A stretch of 64,000 nucleotides of DNA, taken from the NCBI GenBank assembly GCA_964579135.1, contig CAZOFD010000002.1:1-64000 (forward strand), in the 5' to 3' direction. A model generated the notes under the pieces. The model had not been told where the DNA came from and did no database searches. It saw nothing but the letters and a program-made list of their open reading frames with translations. Every line of letters begins with the position of its first letter. The stretch's first letter is position 1. Below, piece after piece: positions 52,607-61,195 of the stretch. The position numbers and the translations under genes are program-made. This DNA comes from CAG-390 sp964579135 (GTDB lineage Bacteria; Bacillota; Clostridia; Oscillospirales; CAG-272).

Positions 52607-53398
52607 TTATTGACGCCCGTGTTGCGCGGAGCGGCTTTGCGATTTCGGCTTTCGGGCGGATTTTTTTATGCTCGGCAAATCGGCGGACTGCGGCGACGCG
52701 TCGTGCTTCGCCTTTTTCTTTGTCATTGCGACGACGGCGAATATGACGGCGGCAAGGACGAGCGCGGATATCGCGGCATATTCGGCAAAATCGCTTTTGG
52801 GCGGAAAAAATCCGCAAACGTTAAAGCCGACGTGGAATGCGAGCGACGGCAGCGTCGAGCGCGTTCGCGCACGCATATAGCCCATTATCACGCCGCAGAG
52901 TGCGGCGTATGCCGCGACGAACGCCGGGCGGTGCATTGCCCCGAACGTAAGTGCCGTCAGCACAAGGCACTGCGTCGGCGCAAGATCTTTTTCAAGCACC
53001 GAGAACAGTATTCCGCGATAAAACGCCTCTTCCGTTATCGGGGTAACTATTGCGGTAAGAGCGAAAGCGAGAGGAGTTATCCGAGTCGCCTCCGCCGCGA
53101 TCGGCACGATCTCGGGCGGCAAAAGGCAGGCTGCGCTCGAGATAAGGCAACACGCCGCGACGCCGCAGAGGGCGGCAACGGCGCAAAGCGCGGGTGAGGC
53201 GCGCCGCAGTGCGAAAAGGGCGACGGGCGACGTACCGCATCGTCTGCCGACGACGATCGCGGCGAGAGCGAGCAATATCGGCACGAGAATCTTGCCGACG
53301 TCGCTTGACGCAAACAGGCAAGACAAAAGAGTATAGAACAGCAGATATGCCGTCGCCGTGAAAAGCGTGCGAAACGGCGCGTTTTTTAATCTTGACAT
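52607..53398 (-). CDS. CPBP-family intramembrane glutamic endopeptidase
   Basis: A membrane protease of the CAAX-processing-like (CPBP/Abi) family, 263 residues with about eight hydrophobic segments. The active-site motifs are VTPITEEAFYRGILF (EExxxR), LTFGAMHRPAF (FxxxH) and AFHVGFNVCGFF (HxxxN). The last ~45 residues are a charged, Lys/Ser-rich cytoplasmic tail. It is the first gene of a CPBP-murT-gatD-hisS unit, by spacing. Its start codon lies inside the -35 box of the divergent DUF1934 promoter. Confidence 0.9.
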   Translation of the reverse strand: MSRLKNAPFRTLFTATAYLLFYTLLSCLFASSDVGKILVPILLALAAIVVGRRCGTSPVALFALRRASPALCAVAALCGVAACCLISSAACLLPPEIVPIAAEATRITPLAFALTAIVTPITEEAFYRGILFSVLEKDLAPTQCLVLTALTFGAMHRPAFVAAYAALCGVIMGYMRARTRSTLPSLAFHVGFNVCGFFPPKSDFAEYAAISALVLAAVIFAVVAMTKKKAKHDASPQSADLPSIKKSARKPKSQSRSAQHGRQ

Positions 53399-53420
53399 AA
53401 CCGTATCCCAAAGATATAAT
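53392..53420 (+). promoter_or_regulatory. Consensus SigA promoter of the DUF1934 gene
   Basis: TTGACA (53392-53397), 17 bases, TATAAT (53415-53420): a perfect match. The -35 box overlaps the start codon of the divergent CPBP protease gene. Confidence 0.92.
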
Positions 53421-53432
53421 TTTGAATAGCGG

Positions 53433-53450
53433 TTTCGGACGTATCCGAAA
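53433..53450 (+). promoter_or_regulatory. Inverted repeat downstream of the DUF1934 promoter
   Basis: TTTCGGA-CGTA-TCCGAAA begins 12 bases after the -10 box and ends before the GGAGAAAG ribosome-binding site. It could be an operator or a 5' stem-loop. Confidence 0.45.
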
Positions 53451-53464
53451 GATCGGAGAAAGTT

Positions 53465-53968
53465 ATGGTTGAAAAAGTGATAGTTCGGGCGGAGACGTCA
53501 CGCGTTTTCCCTGCGGCGCACCTTGCCGGTGACGGCGGGGCGGCGCCCGACGTGCGGCAGAGCCCGAAAAAGGTCGAAGCGAGCCTTGTATGCGTCGGGA
53601 AGCTCGTTACCTCGGGCTACAGGGTGGGGCTGAAATATACCGATGGCGACGGCACTGCGGTCACTATCCGTTTCGATAGGCGAGACGGGGGGCTTGTTTG
53701 TGTCGAGCGCAAAGGCGCAGCTCGCGGCATAAGACCGCTTTGCCTATGTATAGAAAAGGGTGTGCGCCGCACGTGCCTTTGCAGGAGCGCAAAGAGGAAC
53801 GGGGTCGTTTTCGAAGCCGTGACTTATGGGGTGAACTTGGAGAACGACCTTGCGAAAACGGGACGCATACACATCGAATATACGGTCGATATACACGGAA
53901 TGCTTGCCGAAAAAACGACTATGTCCGTCACGCTCGAGCGTGACGCGTCACCGAGTCCAATCGCGTGA
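53465..53968 (+). CDS. DUF1934-type small beta-barrel protein (YwiB-like)
   Basis: A 167-residue protein that reads as an alternating beta structure: VEASLVCVGKLVTSGYRVGLKY, AVTIRFDRRDGGLVCVERKG, FEAVTYGVNLENDLAKTGRI then HIEYTVDIHGMLAEK (quoted in parts). This matches the calycin-like DUF1934 proteins, of unknown function. GGAGAAAG precedes the ATG. Its 3' end overlaps the convergent lipoprotein gene by 21 bases, which is unusual in this window. Confidence 0.68.
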   Translation: MVEKVIVRAETSRVFPAAHLAGDGGAAPDVRQSPKKVEASLVCVGKLVTSGYRVGLKYTDGDGTAVTIRFDRRDGGLVCVERKGAARGIRPLCLCIEKGVRRTCLCRSAKRNGVVFEAVTYGVNLENDLAKTGRIHIEYTVDIHGMLAEKTTMSVTLERDASPSPIA

Positions 53969-55489
53969 GGCGTATTTGTCGGTCAAAAGCTCCGCGGCGG
54001 ACGAGGCGACGTCCTCGGAAGAGATGCGCTCGTCTCCCGTGCGCCAACCGTCCGTCAACTCGAAATCGACGTTTTCGAGCCCCTCGCAACGGGCGAAAGC
54101 GTATTTGCCGACGTAAGATACGCTTTGCGGTACGGTTATCGAGCCGATGTCGCAAATGCCGTAGAACGCATATGCGCCTATTGCCGAAGTTCCATTGGGT
54201 ATAACGCTCGTGCGGCAACCCGCCGCGAGCGACAAATCGTCGACTTTTATAATGCAATTGCCCTCGCTGCGGTAAAAACTTCCGCCGTCGGCTACCGTCA
54301 TAGACGAAAGCGACGTGCAAAGAGCAAACGCTCTTTCGCCGACGGAACCGACGTTTTTCGGCAGTACGATCGAGGAGAGCGACGCGCAACCCTCGAACGC
54401 GGACGTGCCGACCGACGATACCGCGACGGGAACGGAGATATCGGAGAGTTTTTCGCATTTATAAAACGTGCGCTCGCATATCTCGGAAAGCCCCGCGGGG
54501 AGCTTTACGGAAACAAGCGAGGAACAACGGGCGAAAGCCCCCTTGCCGACGTATCTTACGGAATCGGGGATAATGACCGACGTTATCTGCGGGCACCCGA
54601 GGCGAAAATCGCTGAAAGCGTAGTCGGCGATAAATACCGTGCCGTTTTTGACCGTGATCGCCCCTTTTGCGTCGTACTTTGCGCATATCAAAAGGTTGCC
54701 GACGTAAAGAACGCCGTTTTCGTAATTCGAGTCGTCCTCGAAAAACGCACTGCCGCGAAAGGCGTCGCGCCCGACGTATTCGAAATACGTAAAAGATCGT
54801 GCGGTAACCGAGGCGAGCGACTCGCAGTTTGCGAAAGCCGCGTCGCCGATACGGCGCAGCGAACTCGGAAGTGCGACGGTCTCGAGCGTTGATGCGCGAA
54901 ATGCGTCGTCGCCTATGGTAACTACGGTGTTCGGCAACACTATCTCGCGCACCGTGTCGCAGTTTTTAAATGCGCCGTCCGCTATTCCGGTGACGAGCAT
55001 ACCGTTGACTTCGCGCGGTATGACTACGAGCTCGCTTTTGCACGAGCCGACGGATACGACGACGTATTCGCCGTTTACAAGCGAATATTTTATGCCGTCG
55101 GACGGTGCGAGAACGGAACCGCAAGAGGAGCAAACGTAATCGTTATAGGTGTGCCCGAGTGCGGGGAGCTCGACGTCGGCAGTGAAGCCGCACTCCGTGC
55201 AGACGCGCTCGGCAAGTCCGCCCTCGGTACAAGTCGCCTCTTTCAGGATCTTTTCGTTGCCGTAGGTGTGTTTGCCGCGAAAAACTTTCGCTCCGCAGGA
55301 ACAGGTATACCAGTGGTGGGTCTCGTTGTATTGTGCTTCGTCTTCGGCTTCGTGAACGTGCGCACTTGCCGTCGTCTCTTCGTTTTCGCCGTTATCTCCG
55401 ATATCGCCGCAAGAGCAAAACAAAACGGATATCGCCAGCAAAAAAGCCAAAGCGTACCTTCGAGCGGCGCGTGGGTTCGTTCCGTGCAT
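53948..55489 (-). CDS. Leucine-rich-repeat (BspA/LRR_5-type) lipoprotein
   Basis: A surface protein with an N-terminal lipoprotein-type signal (YALAFLLAISVLFCSCG, modified Cys probably 25 or 27). An N-terminal region holds three CxxC zinc-ribbon-like pairs (YTCSCGAKVF, RVCTECGF, YVCSSCGS; residues ~60-125). From residue ~145 to ~490 come BspA-type leucine-rich repeats of ~23 residues such as IGDDAFRASTLETVALPSSL. Such proteins bind host or matrix proteins in some bacteria; the target here is unknown. AAGGACGG precedes the ATG. Confidence 0.88.
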   Translation of the reverse strand: MHGTNPRAARRYALAFLLAISVLFCSCGDIGDNGENEETTASAHVHEAEDEAQYNETHHWYTCSCGAKVFRGKHTYGNEKILKEATCTEGGLAERVCTECGFTADVELPALGHTYNDYVCSSCGSVLAPSDGIKYSLVNGEYVVVSVGSCKSELVVIPREVNGMLVTGIADGAFKNCDTVREIVLPNTVVTIGDDAFRASTLETVALPSSLRRIGDAAFANCESLASVTARSFTYFEYVGRDAFRGSAFFEDDSNYENGVLYVGNLLICAKYDAKGAITVKNGTVFIADYAFSDFRLGCPQITSVIIPDSVRYVGKGAFARCSSLVSVKLPAGLSEICERTFYKCEKLSDISVPVAVSSVGTSAFEGCASLSSIVLPKNVGSVGERAFALCTSLSSMTVADGGSFYRSEGNCIIKVDDLSLAAGCRTSVIPNGTSAIGAYAFYGICDIGSITVPQSVSYVGKYAFARCEGLENVDFELTDGWRTGDERISSEDVASSAAELLTDKYASRDWTR

Positions 55490-55525
55490 AAGAAGACCGT
55501 CCTTTACCTTGATAAATTAATTTTT

Positions 55526-55554
55526 ATTATATCATAACGGCGGTACCGTGTCAA
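55526..55554 (-). promoter_or_regulatory. Consensus SigA promoter of the LRR lipoprotein gene
   Basis: Minus strand TTGACA (55549-55554), 17 bases, TATAAT (55526-55531). Confidence 0.93.
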
Positions 55555-55622
55555 GTTTTTAAGCGTGTTACGATGTATGCGTCGTGCGGCGTAAAAAGCA
55601 AACGGAAAAAAACGTTTGGGTG

Positions 55623-55651
55623 TTGCCTGAACGAAAAAAATATGTTATAAT
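55623..55651 (+). promoter_or_regulatory. SigA-type promoter of galK
   Basis: TTGCCT (55623-55628), 17 bases, TATAAT (55646-55651). From GTG at 55621 it matches the topoisomerase promoter (31553-31583) at all but six positions, including the spacer core AACGAAAAAAATA. Confidence 0.85.
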
Positions 55652-55744
55652 TAAAAAAACGGGTCGAAAAGCCATCGCGTGTCGTCGCCGGTCGGCAATG
55701 CAAAGCGGTAGCGGCGGCTTATTGAAAGGAATTGCAAGAAAAAT

Positions 55745-57019
55745 ATGAAACCTTCCGAACTTTTAAAAGTTATAGAGAACGGAGAACTGTCGCAAAACGT
55801 AAAAAACATAACGCGTAACGCGGAGGCGCGTTTTTCAGCGTTGCTCGGTGAGTTTATACTTCGCTACGGCGACGATAGGGACGTTTCCCTTTACTCCGTC
55901 CCCGGTCGCAGCGAACTTTCGGGGAATCATACGGACCACAATCGCGGTCGCGTTATCGCGTGCTCCGTGGATCTTGACATTATTGCGGTTGCAGCCGCAA
56001 GAGAAGACGGCGTTATCCGCATAAAAAGCGAGGGCTTCCCCGAGGACTCGGTCGATATTTCTTCGTATACCGAGCCCGACGAGTCGAAATTCGGTCGCAG
56101 CGAATCTCTTATAGCCGGGGTTGCCGACGGATTCCGTAAACGAGGTCTTGCCGTCGGAGGCATAGACGCCTGCACCTCGTCGAACGTGCTTAAGGGCTCG
56201 GGAATATCGTCCTCCGCCGCATTCGAAAATATGGTGGGCACGCTCATATCGCATCTTTACTGCGGCGGAAGCGTTGATTTCGTAACGCTGTCGCAGATAT
56301 CTCAGTATGCGGAAAACGCGTTTTTCGGCAAGCCGTGCGGCCTTATGGACCAAGTTGCCTGCGCCGCGGGCGGTATCGTTTCGATAGACTTTGCCGACCC
56401 CGCTTCGCCGATAGTCGAAAAAACGGATTTCGATTTCACCTCTGCCGGATATAGGCTTTGCATAGTAAACACGGGCGGAAATCACGCCGACCTCACCCCC
56501 GATTACGCCGCCGTTCCCGCCGAGATGAAGGCTGTTGCCGCTCACTTCGGTCGTGACGCGCTTCGCGACGTCGACGAGAACGACGTGATCGCCGCGATCC
56601 CCGAGCTGCGCACGGAGGTCGGCGACAGGGCAATACTTCGCGCTCTCCATTTCTTTGCCGAAAACCGTCGCGTCGACGCGCAAAAATCCGCGCTTTTGAG
56701 CGGAGACGTCGCCGCGTTCTTCGAGGGGGTTCGCGCGTCGGGTAAGTCGTCGTTCTGCTATCTGCAAAACGTTTATACGACCAAAAACGTCGAGGAGCAG
56801 GGGCTTTCGCTGGCTCTCAATCTGACGGAGAGCTTTTTGGCAAAATGCGATATGCCCACGGCTTGCCGCGTTCACGGCGGCGGTTTCGCCGGGACGATAC
56901 AGGCATACGTTCCCGAGGCGTTTGTGGATGAATACCGCGCTCTTATGGACGGAGTTTTCGGCAAAGGCGCTTGCCACGTTTTGCGTATACGTCCCGAGGG
57001 CGCCGTACGCTTGGCGTGA
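55745..57019 (+). CDS. galK: Galactokinase
   Basis: Phosphorylates galactose to galactose 1-phosphate. The 424-residue GHMP kinase has the galactokinase signature PGRSELSGNHTDHNRG near residue 55 (G-R-x-N-x-I-G-E-H-x-D-Y type, here slightly divergent), the ATP-binding KGSGISSSAAFENMVG, KPCGLMDQVACAAGG with the catalytic Asp, and the C-terminal CRVHGGGFAGTIQAYV. AAAGGA lies about 14 bases before the ATG. The gene is followed closely by a small membrane-protein gene. Confidence 0.94.
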   Translation: MKPSELLKVIENGELSQNVKNITRNAEARFSALLGEFILRYGDDRDVSLYSVPGRSELSGNHTDHNRGRVIACSVDLDIIAVAAAREDGVIRIKSEGFPEDSVDISSYTEPDESKFGRSESLIAGVADGFRKRGLAVGGIDACTSSNVLKGSGISSSAAFENMVGTLISHLYCGGSVDFVTLSQISQYAENAFFGKPCGLMDQVACAAGGIVSIDFADPASPIVEKTDFDFTSAGYRLCIVNTGGNHADLTPDYAAVPAEMKAVAAHFGRDALRDVDENDVIAAIPELRTEVGDRAILRALHFFAENRRVDAQKSALLSGDVAAFFEGVRASGKSSFCYLQNVYTTKNVEEQGLSLALNLTESFLAKCDMPTACRVHGGGFAGTIQAYVPEAFVDEYRALMDGVFGKGACHVLRIRPEGAVRLA

Positions 57020-57046
57020 GCTTAAACTCGCGTCCCGAAGGTGAAA

Positions 57047-57475
57047 ATGGGAAAAACAACGAAAAAACGCACGCACGGCGGTGCACGTCCGCCGCAGGTC
57101 GGCGGCGAGGCTCGACTGCGTTTTAACGTCGGGCGCGCCTTGCGGTTGCTCGGTTGTTGTGCGGCGTCGTGCTTTGTGTATTTCGCGTTTGCGGGATTCG
57201 GCGTAGGCGTATACGTTCCGCTTGTATATATGCTCGTTTGCGCTCTTATCGCCGTGATATACGTGGTGTACAACCGCGGATTCGTTTATCGCGGAGTGAG
57301 CGCGGATATGCTCGATCCGTCTTTGACGGACGAAGAGCGGATAGAGATCGTTTCGCAGAGCCGCACGAGAGAAAAAAAGTCGAAATGGATGCTCGAGGCT
57401 TTCATCGCCGCGGTGTTGCCGCTTATTGCGGACATATTCAAGCTTTTCGTTATCGACGCTTTGCTCGGTAAATAA
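57047..57475 (+). CDS. Small membrane protein of unknown function
   Basis: Not recognised. The 142-residue product has a basic N terminus (GKTTKKRTHGG), two adjacent membrane helices (residues ~35-48 and ~53-72, separated by GFGVGVYVPL), then a soluble acidic stretch (LDPSLTDEERIEIVSQSR) and a hydrophobic C-terminal segment (FIAAVLPLIADIFKLFVIDALL). The start ATG at 57047 has AAGGTG just upstream; GTG 57041 is also in frame. It begins 27 bases after galK and is probably co-transcribed. Confidence 0.72.
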   Translation: MGKTTKKRTHGGARPPQVGGEARLRFNVGRALRLLGCCAASCFVYFAFAGFGVGVYVPLVYMLVCALIAVIYVVYNRGFVYRGVSADMLDPSLTDEERIEIVSQSRTREKKSKWMLEAFIAAVLPLIADIFKLFVIDALLGK

Positions 57476-57527
57476 AAACGAGACGTCGGGTGAGGCGTGC
57501 GTCCACCCGATAACGAAACTTTTTAAG

Positions 57528-57555
57528 ATCGCCCGACGGACTCGTCGGGCGATTT
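57528..57555 (+). terminator. GC-rich stem-loop after the galK unit
   Basis: ATCGCCCGACG pairs with CGTCGGGCGAT (57528-57538 with 57543-57553); the T run is weak. A second small hairpin TCGGGTG/CACCCGA is at 57486-57510. Confidence 0.5.
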
Positions 57556-57612
57556 GACGAAATACGGCAAAAAGCGCGCACGAGCGCGCGGTGAATGACG
57601 GGACGGTGCGCG

Positions 57613-58092
57613 GTGATAGATCTTAAGATAATAGCGGTCGGAAATATAAAAGAAAAATATTTGAGGGAGGCCTCGGCGGAATATGAAAAAAGGCTCTCCG
57701 CTTTTTGCAGGGTCAATATTTGCGAAATCAAGGAGGCCTATCTTCCGCCCGTCCCCACCGAGGGCGAGATAACGAGCGCACTGGAGAGCGAGGCGGAAAA
57801 GATCCTCGCCGCCGTGCCGCCGCGCGCTTTCGTTGCGGCTATGGCGATAGAGGGCAGGCAGTTTACCTCCGAGGAACTTGCGAAAACGCTCGAAAACGCC
57901 GTGCTGTCTACGTCGGATATCTGCTTTATTATCGGGAGCTCGCACGGGCTTTCGCCGCGCGTCAAGGCACGCGCGGATATGCGGATATCGCTGTCGAAAC
58001 TGACTTTTCCGCACAGACTTTTCAGGATTATGCTTCTCGAGTCGATCTATCGCTCTTTTTCGATCGTAAAGGGAACGAAATACCATAAATAA
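57613..58092 (+). CDS. rlmH: 23S rRNA (pseudouridine1915-N3)-methyltransferase RlmH
   Basis: A SPOUT methyltransferase modifying pseudouridine 1915 of 23S rRNA. With a GTG start at 57613 the product is 159 residues, exactly the usual length. It begins MIDLKIIAVGNIKEKYLREA, has FVAAMAIEGRQFTSEE and the SAM-binding knot CFIIGSSHGLSP, and ends in KGTKYHK, the typical C terminus. An ATG at 57595 is in frame and is the alternative start. Confidence 0.95.
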   Translation: MIDLKIIAVGNIKEKYLREASAEYEKRLSAFCRVNICEIKEAYLPPVPTEGEITSALESEAEKILAAVPPRAFVAAMAIEGRQFTSEELAKTLENAVLSTSDICFIIGSSHGLSPRVKARADMRISLSKLTFPHRLFRIMLLESIYRSFSIVKGTKYHK

Positions 58093-58217
58093 AACGATTC
58101 GCGCCTCGGCGCGAGCTTGAATTTATTCGGAAAGGCGCCTTGCCTCGTCGCCCTGTCGACGAGGATGCAATGCCGATTTTGTCGGCAATGCCGAGTGGCG
58201 AACGGTGCGAAGATAAT

Positions 58218-59554
58218 ATGAAAAAGTCAAGGGATCCGTGGATCCGAGCGCTTTGCGTTGTCCTGCTTGCGAGTTTGTCGTGCACCGCGATGCTTTATGC
58301 TTTCGGTCTTTTCGAGTTTTCTTTTATCGACAGAACTCCCGAGGATACGTACGTCAAACCCATTTCGGACGGGGAACTCGCCGGAATACTTACGGAGCTT
58401 ACGACGGGGGACAATATTTCGAGTATAGGCAAACCGAGCGAGAGTACGGTGGGAGGAGCCGCTTCGTCGCCCGCCGAAGATACTGCGGGCGGCGGGGCGA
58501 CCGGCGAGGCTACGGGCAGCGAGACCTCGACGGGGAACAAAACCGAAGTTTCCGCGCCTGATTTTGCAAGCCTTGCCGAGTGTATTGCGGCAGGGTACAA
58601 GGTAAGCTGGGCGAGATACGGCGAGGGAATGGTGATAGCCGAGATAGGGCTGACCGCCGACGGGCTTGAAAAATTCACCCTCGGCTCCGTCAAGACCGTA
58701 AGTACGATCTATCCGTTCCAGTATTCCGAAAACGGCTGGAAGTTTACGCAGTATAAGACGGAGAGCGTGCAAAGGAACAAACTCGAGGTTTATATGGGGT
58801 ATATCATCGTCGATCTCGGCGACGGCAAGCTGGCTGTGCACGATTCGTACGGCAAGTACGTGGCGACGTTTGCCTCGGCGGACCTTGTGCCCTGCTATGC
58901 GCGTGATTCTTCGGACAGGGCGCTGTTCCTTTACCGCGACGAATATTGCTATCTCGATACGTCGAGCGGAGAACTTTTGCCATCCGATTACGACCCCGAC
59001 AAGGACGATCGCGGCCTTTCGTTCGATTATTCGCCCGATTACGGGAAAAGCGATTGCGATATCAAATTGTTCGGCGTTAAGTCCGAGGTGACCGACACGC
59101 ACGTTATCAACAAGGGAATGGGATATTATTTTTCCCGTTATTGCGTGGATTACAGGATAGCGCGCGAGCTTTACGAGGCGGACCCCGAGTTTGCGGAACT
59201 CGTCGCATCTACCTACGGCAGCGGTAAATATTACAACAAGCCGTTTGCCGAGGCTTTGGCAAAGGCGAAAAAGGATATGGCGGAAGAGGCGGCGACGGGA
59301 GAGCCGACGCAGTCTCCCGAGCCCGAAGATCCGTCGCCCGCAGACACCTCGGAGATACTTGCGGCTCTTACGAGCAAGGCGCGTTCTTACGAAGAAATAA
59401 GACTGCTTAACGAACTGCGGTTTCTTGCCGCGAGGACGTCAAGCACGGCTGAAGATACCCCCGAAAACGGCGGCGAGAGTGCGGCGGGCTCGGAAACCGA
59501 GGTAACGACCTCGCCGAGCGAAACGACCGTTCCGAGCGAGACGACCGCACCGAG
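58218..59554 (+). CDS. WG-repeat-type secreted or membrane-anchored protein, N-terminal part (cut by an assembly gap)
   Basis: Not recognised as a named family. The N terminus is cytoplasmic and basic (KKSRDPWIR), followed by one membrane helix (~11-32), so the rest is outside the cell. Then comes a Gly/Ser/Thr/Glu-rich linker, a beta-rich domain (GWKFTQYKTESVQ, LGDGKLAVHDSYGKYV) like WG or beta-propeller repeats, and a second linker of S-E-T-T-x-P repeats that runs into the gap. The downstream part continues the same Thr-Glu repeat, so the two parts are very likely one gene. The ribosome-binding site is weak. Confidence 0.75.
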
Positions 59555-59654
59555 NNNNNNNNNNNNNNNNNNNNNNNNNNNNNNNNNNNNNNNNNNNNNN
59601 NNNNNNNNNNNNNNNNNNNNNNNNNNNNNNNNNNNNNNNNNNNNNNNNNNNNNN
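59555..59654. other. Assembly gap (100 N)
   Basis: A fixed 100-N placeholder inside a region coding for Ser-Glu-Thr-Thr repeats on both sides; such repeats commonly break short-read assembly. Confidence 0.98.
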
Positions 59655-60489
59655 TGAAACAACGCCGCCCGAGACGACGGATAAGCCGAGCGAAAGCGAT
59701 ACGGTCACCGCGATAAGAAAGTTCTTTTCCTATCGTTTCGCCTACGGAAAGGCGGAGCCCGTATTCGACGCATCGGTCGAAAACGTTGCTGTGACGGAGT
59801 ACAAATACAAGGCGTGGAGCACAGTGATAAAGCAGACCGTCAGTTGGAACGGGAATTACCCTTATGCGTATGCGTTTAATTTCCGTTGCGGTCGAGCCGT
59901 CACTTTCGACGACAACGGAAAGATGACGGTCGTTGACGAAAACGGGAAAAAAACGGTGGATTACAAGAGCTATTCCACCGTCGGCAACAGATATAACGTT
60001 TCGTTTTATACCGCGCCGGTCTATCGCGACGTGTCGCAACTCGGATATTTTTATTACGACGAGGGGCTTTTGCGCGTTCGACGTGTAACGCGCGAGGATT
60101 ACAGAACGGACAGATATTCCGACGAGCGTGAGCTGCTTATAGACGTAAACGGCAAAGAATACGCCGTTCCGACGGGATTCGAGCTCGTTTCGTATTCCGA
60201 GGGCGTGCTGCTTTTGAAACGCGAGGGTACCGACGGCGACGGCGCAAGGTACGGATACTATCATAAAAACGGATATTGGATAGCGCAACCGATATACAGC
60301 TATGCCGAGCCTTTTGTCGAGGGCATCGGTATCATAGGCATAGCAAACGGCGTTAAGGGAGCGATCGATCTCGGAGGCAACGTCGTTATTCCGTTTGCTT
60401 ATACGCATATAACGAACGCCTCGAGCGGAATATTTGCCTGCTACGGCGAGGATTGCGGTTGGCGTGTGTTTGCGAAAATGGCAAAATGA
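59655..60489 (+). CDS. WG-repeat protein, C-terminal part (after the assembly gap)
   Basis: The open frame enters from the gap with ETTPPETTDKPSESD and continues for 278 residues. It shows WG/KWG-type repeats: YYDEGLLRVRRVTRED, YYHKNGYWIAQPIYSYAEPF, and GAIDLGGNVVIPFAYTHIT, each a beta-rich unit of about 40 residues. With the placeholder length of 100 the frame does not match the upstream part (off by one), but the true gap length is unknown. The product with the N-terminal part would exceed 720 residues. Confidence 0.75.
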
Positions 60490-60491
60490 TA

Positions 60492-60537
60492 AAAAACAAG
60501 TTCCTCACGGCACTCTTGCCGTGAGGAACTTGTTTTT
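60492..60537. terminator. Bidirectional terminator
   Basis: A 21-bp perfect stem (60492-60512 with 60517-60537) with CTCT loop, between the WG-repeat gene and the convergent phosphoribosyltransferase gene. Confidence 0.97.
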
Positions 60538-60563
60538 CGCTTTGCGCTTGTCGAGATACGACT

Positions 60564-61121
60564 TTATTTTATCGGGTCGCCGTTTCTGTCGAAGAGGGGG
60601 AGCTCCTCGAGATAAATTATGTCCGAGCGTTTCGCGGCGTCGCCCTCCGCGAGTATCGTCATCCTGCCGCAGATCTCTCCGCCGGCGTGCGCCACGAGGG
60701 TCTCGATAGCTTTGAGCGATTCTCCGGTGGATATAACGTCGTCTACTATAAGTATCTTTTTACCTTTCATAAGCTCGGCGTCCGCCGTGTCGAGATACAA
60801 TTTTTGCTCTTTTTCGGTGGTTATGGAGTTGACGGTGACTTCGAATACGCCCGTCATATAAAGTTTCGGCGCTTTTCGCGCAAGCATATATTTTCGGTTG
60901 CCCGCAAGGCGCGCCATTTCGTGCACGAGCGGTATACCCTTTGCTTCGGCTGTTATTATGTAATCGTATTGCGGTGCGCGTGCGAGAAGTTCGCGTGCGC
61001 ACGCGGTGGTGAGCTCGGGGTCTCCGAATATAACGAACGCTCCGATCTGAAGCTCGTCGTTCAGCGGGCAGATGGGAAGAGCACGATCGAGCCCCGCGAT
61101 CTTCATATTGTAATATTTCAT
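60564..61121 (-). CDS. Phosphoribosyltransferase, adenine-PRTase-like
   Basis: A 185-residue type I PRTase. The PRPP-binding motif is KKILIVDDVISTGESLKAIE. The N-terminal half has the substrate hood and YIITAEAKGIPLVHEMARLAG, the Apt/PyrE-like PPi loop region. Apt of bacteria is usually 170-180 residues, so the size fits, but the exact base is not certain; it could also be a regulatory PurR-type domain. AAAGGACGG lies about 10 bases before the ATG. Confidence 0.8.
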   Translation of the reverse strand: MKYYNMKIAGLDRALPICPLNDELQIGAFVIFGDPELTTACARELLARAPQYDYIITAEAKGIPLVHEMARLAGNRKYMLARKAPKLYMTGVFEVTVNSITTEKEQKLYLDTADAELMKGKKILIVDDVISTGESLKAIETLVAHAGGEICGRMTILAEGDAAKRSDIIYLEELPLFDRNGDPIK

Positions 61122-61163
61122 ATAAGAATATCCGTCCTTTCAAGCATCGGTGCCGACGCTTTT

Positions 61164-61191
61164 ATTATACTACTCGCCGTAGTTTTGTCAA
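61164..61191 (-). promoter_or_regulatory. Consensus SigA promoter of the phosphoribosyltransferase gene
   Basis: Minus strand TTGACA (61186-61191), 16 bases, TATAAT (61164-61169). It sits just before the end of the tcdA gene. Confidence 0.92.
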
Positions 61192-61195
61192 GGGA

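Noticed and set aside
53948..53968. Convergent 3' overlap of the DUF1934 and LRR genes as a sign of a frameshift
   Set aside because: Both genes end at plausible family lengths with normal stops; short convergent overlaps occur in compact genomes.
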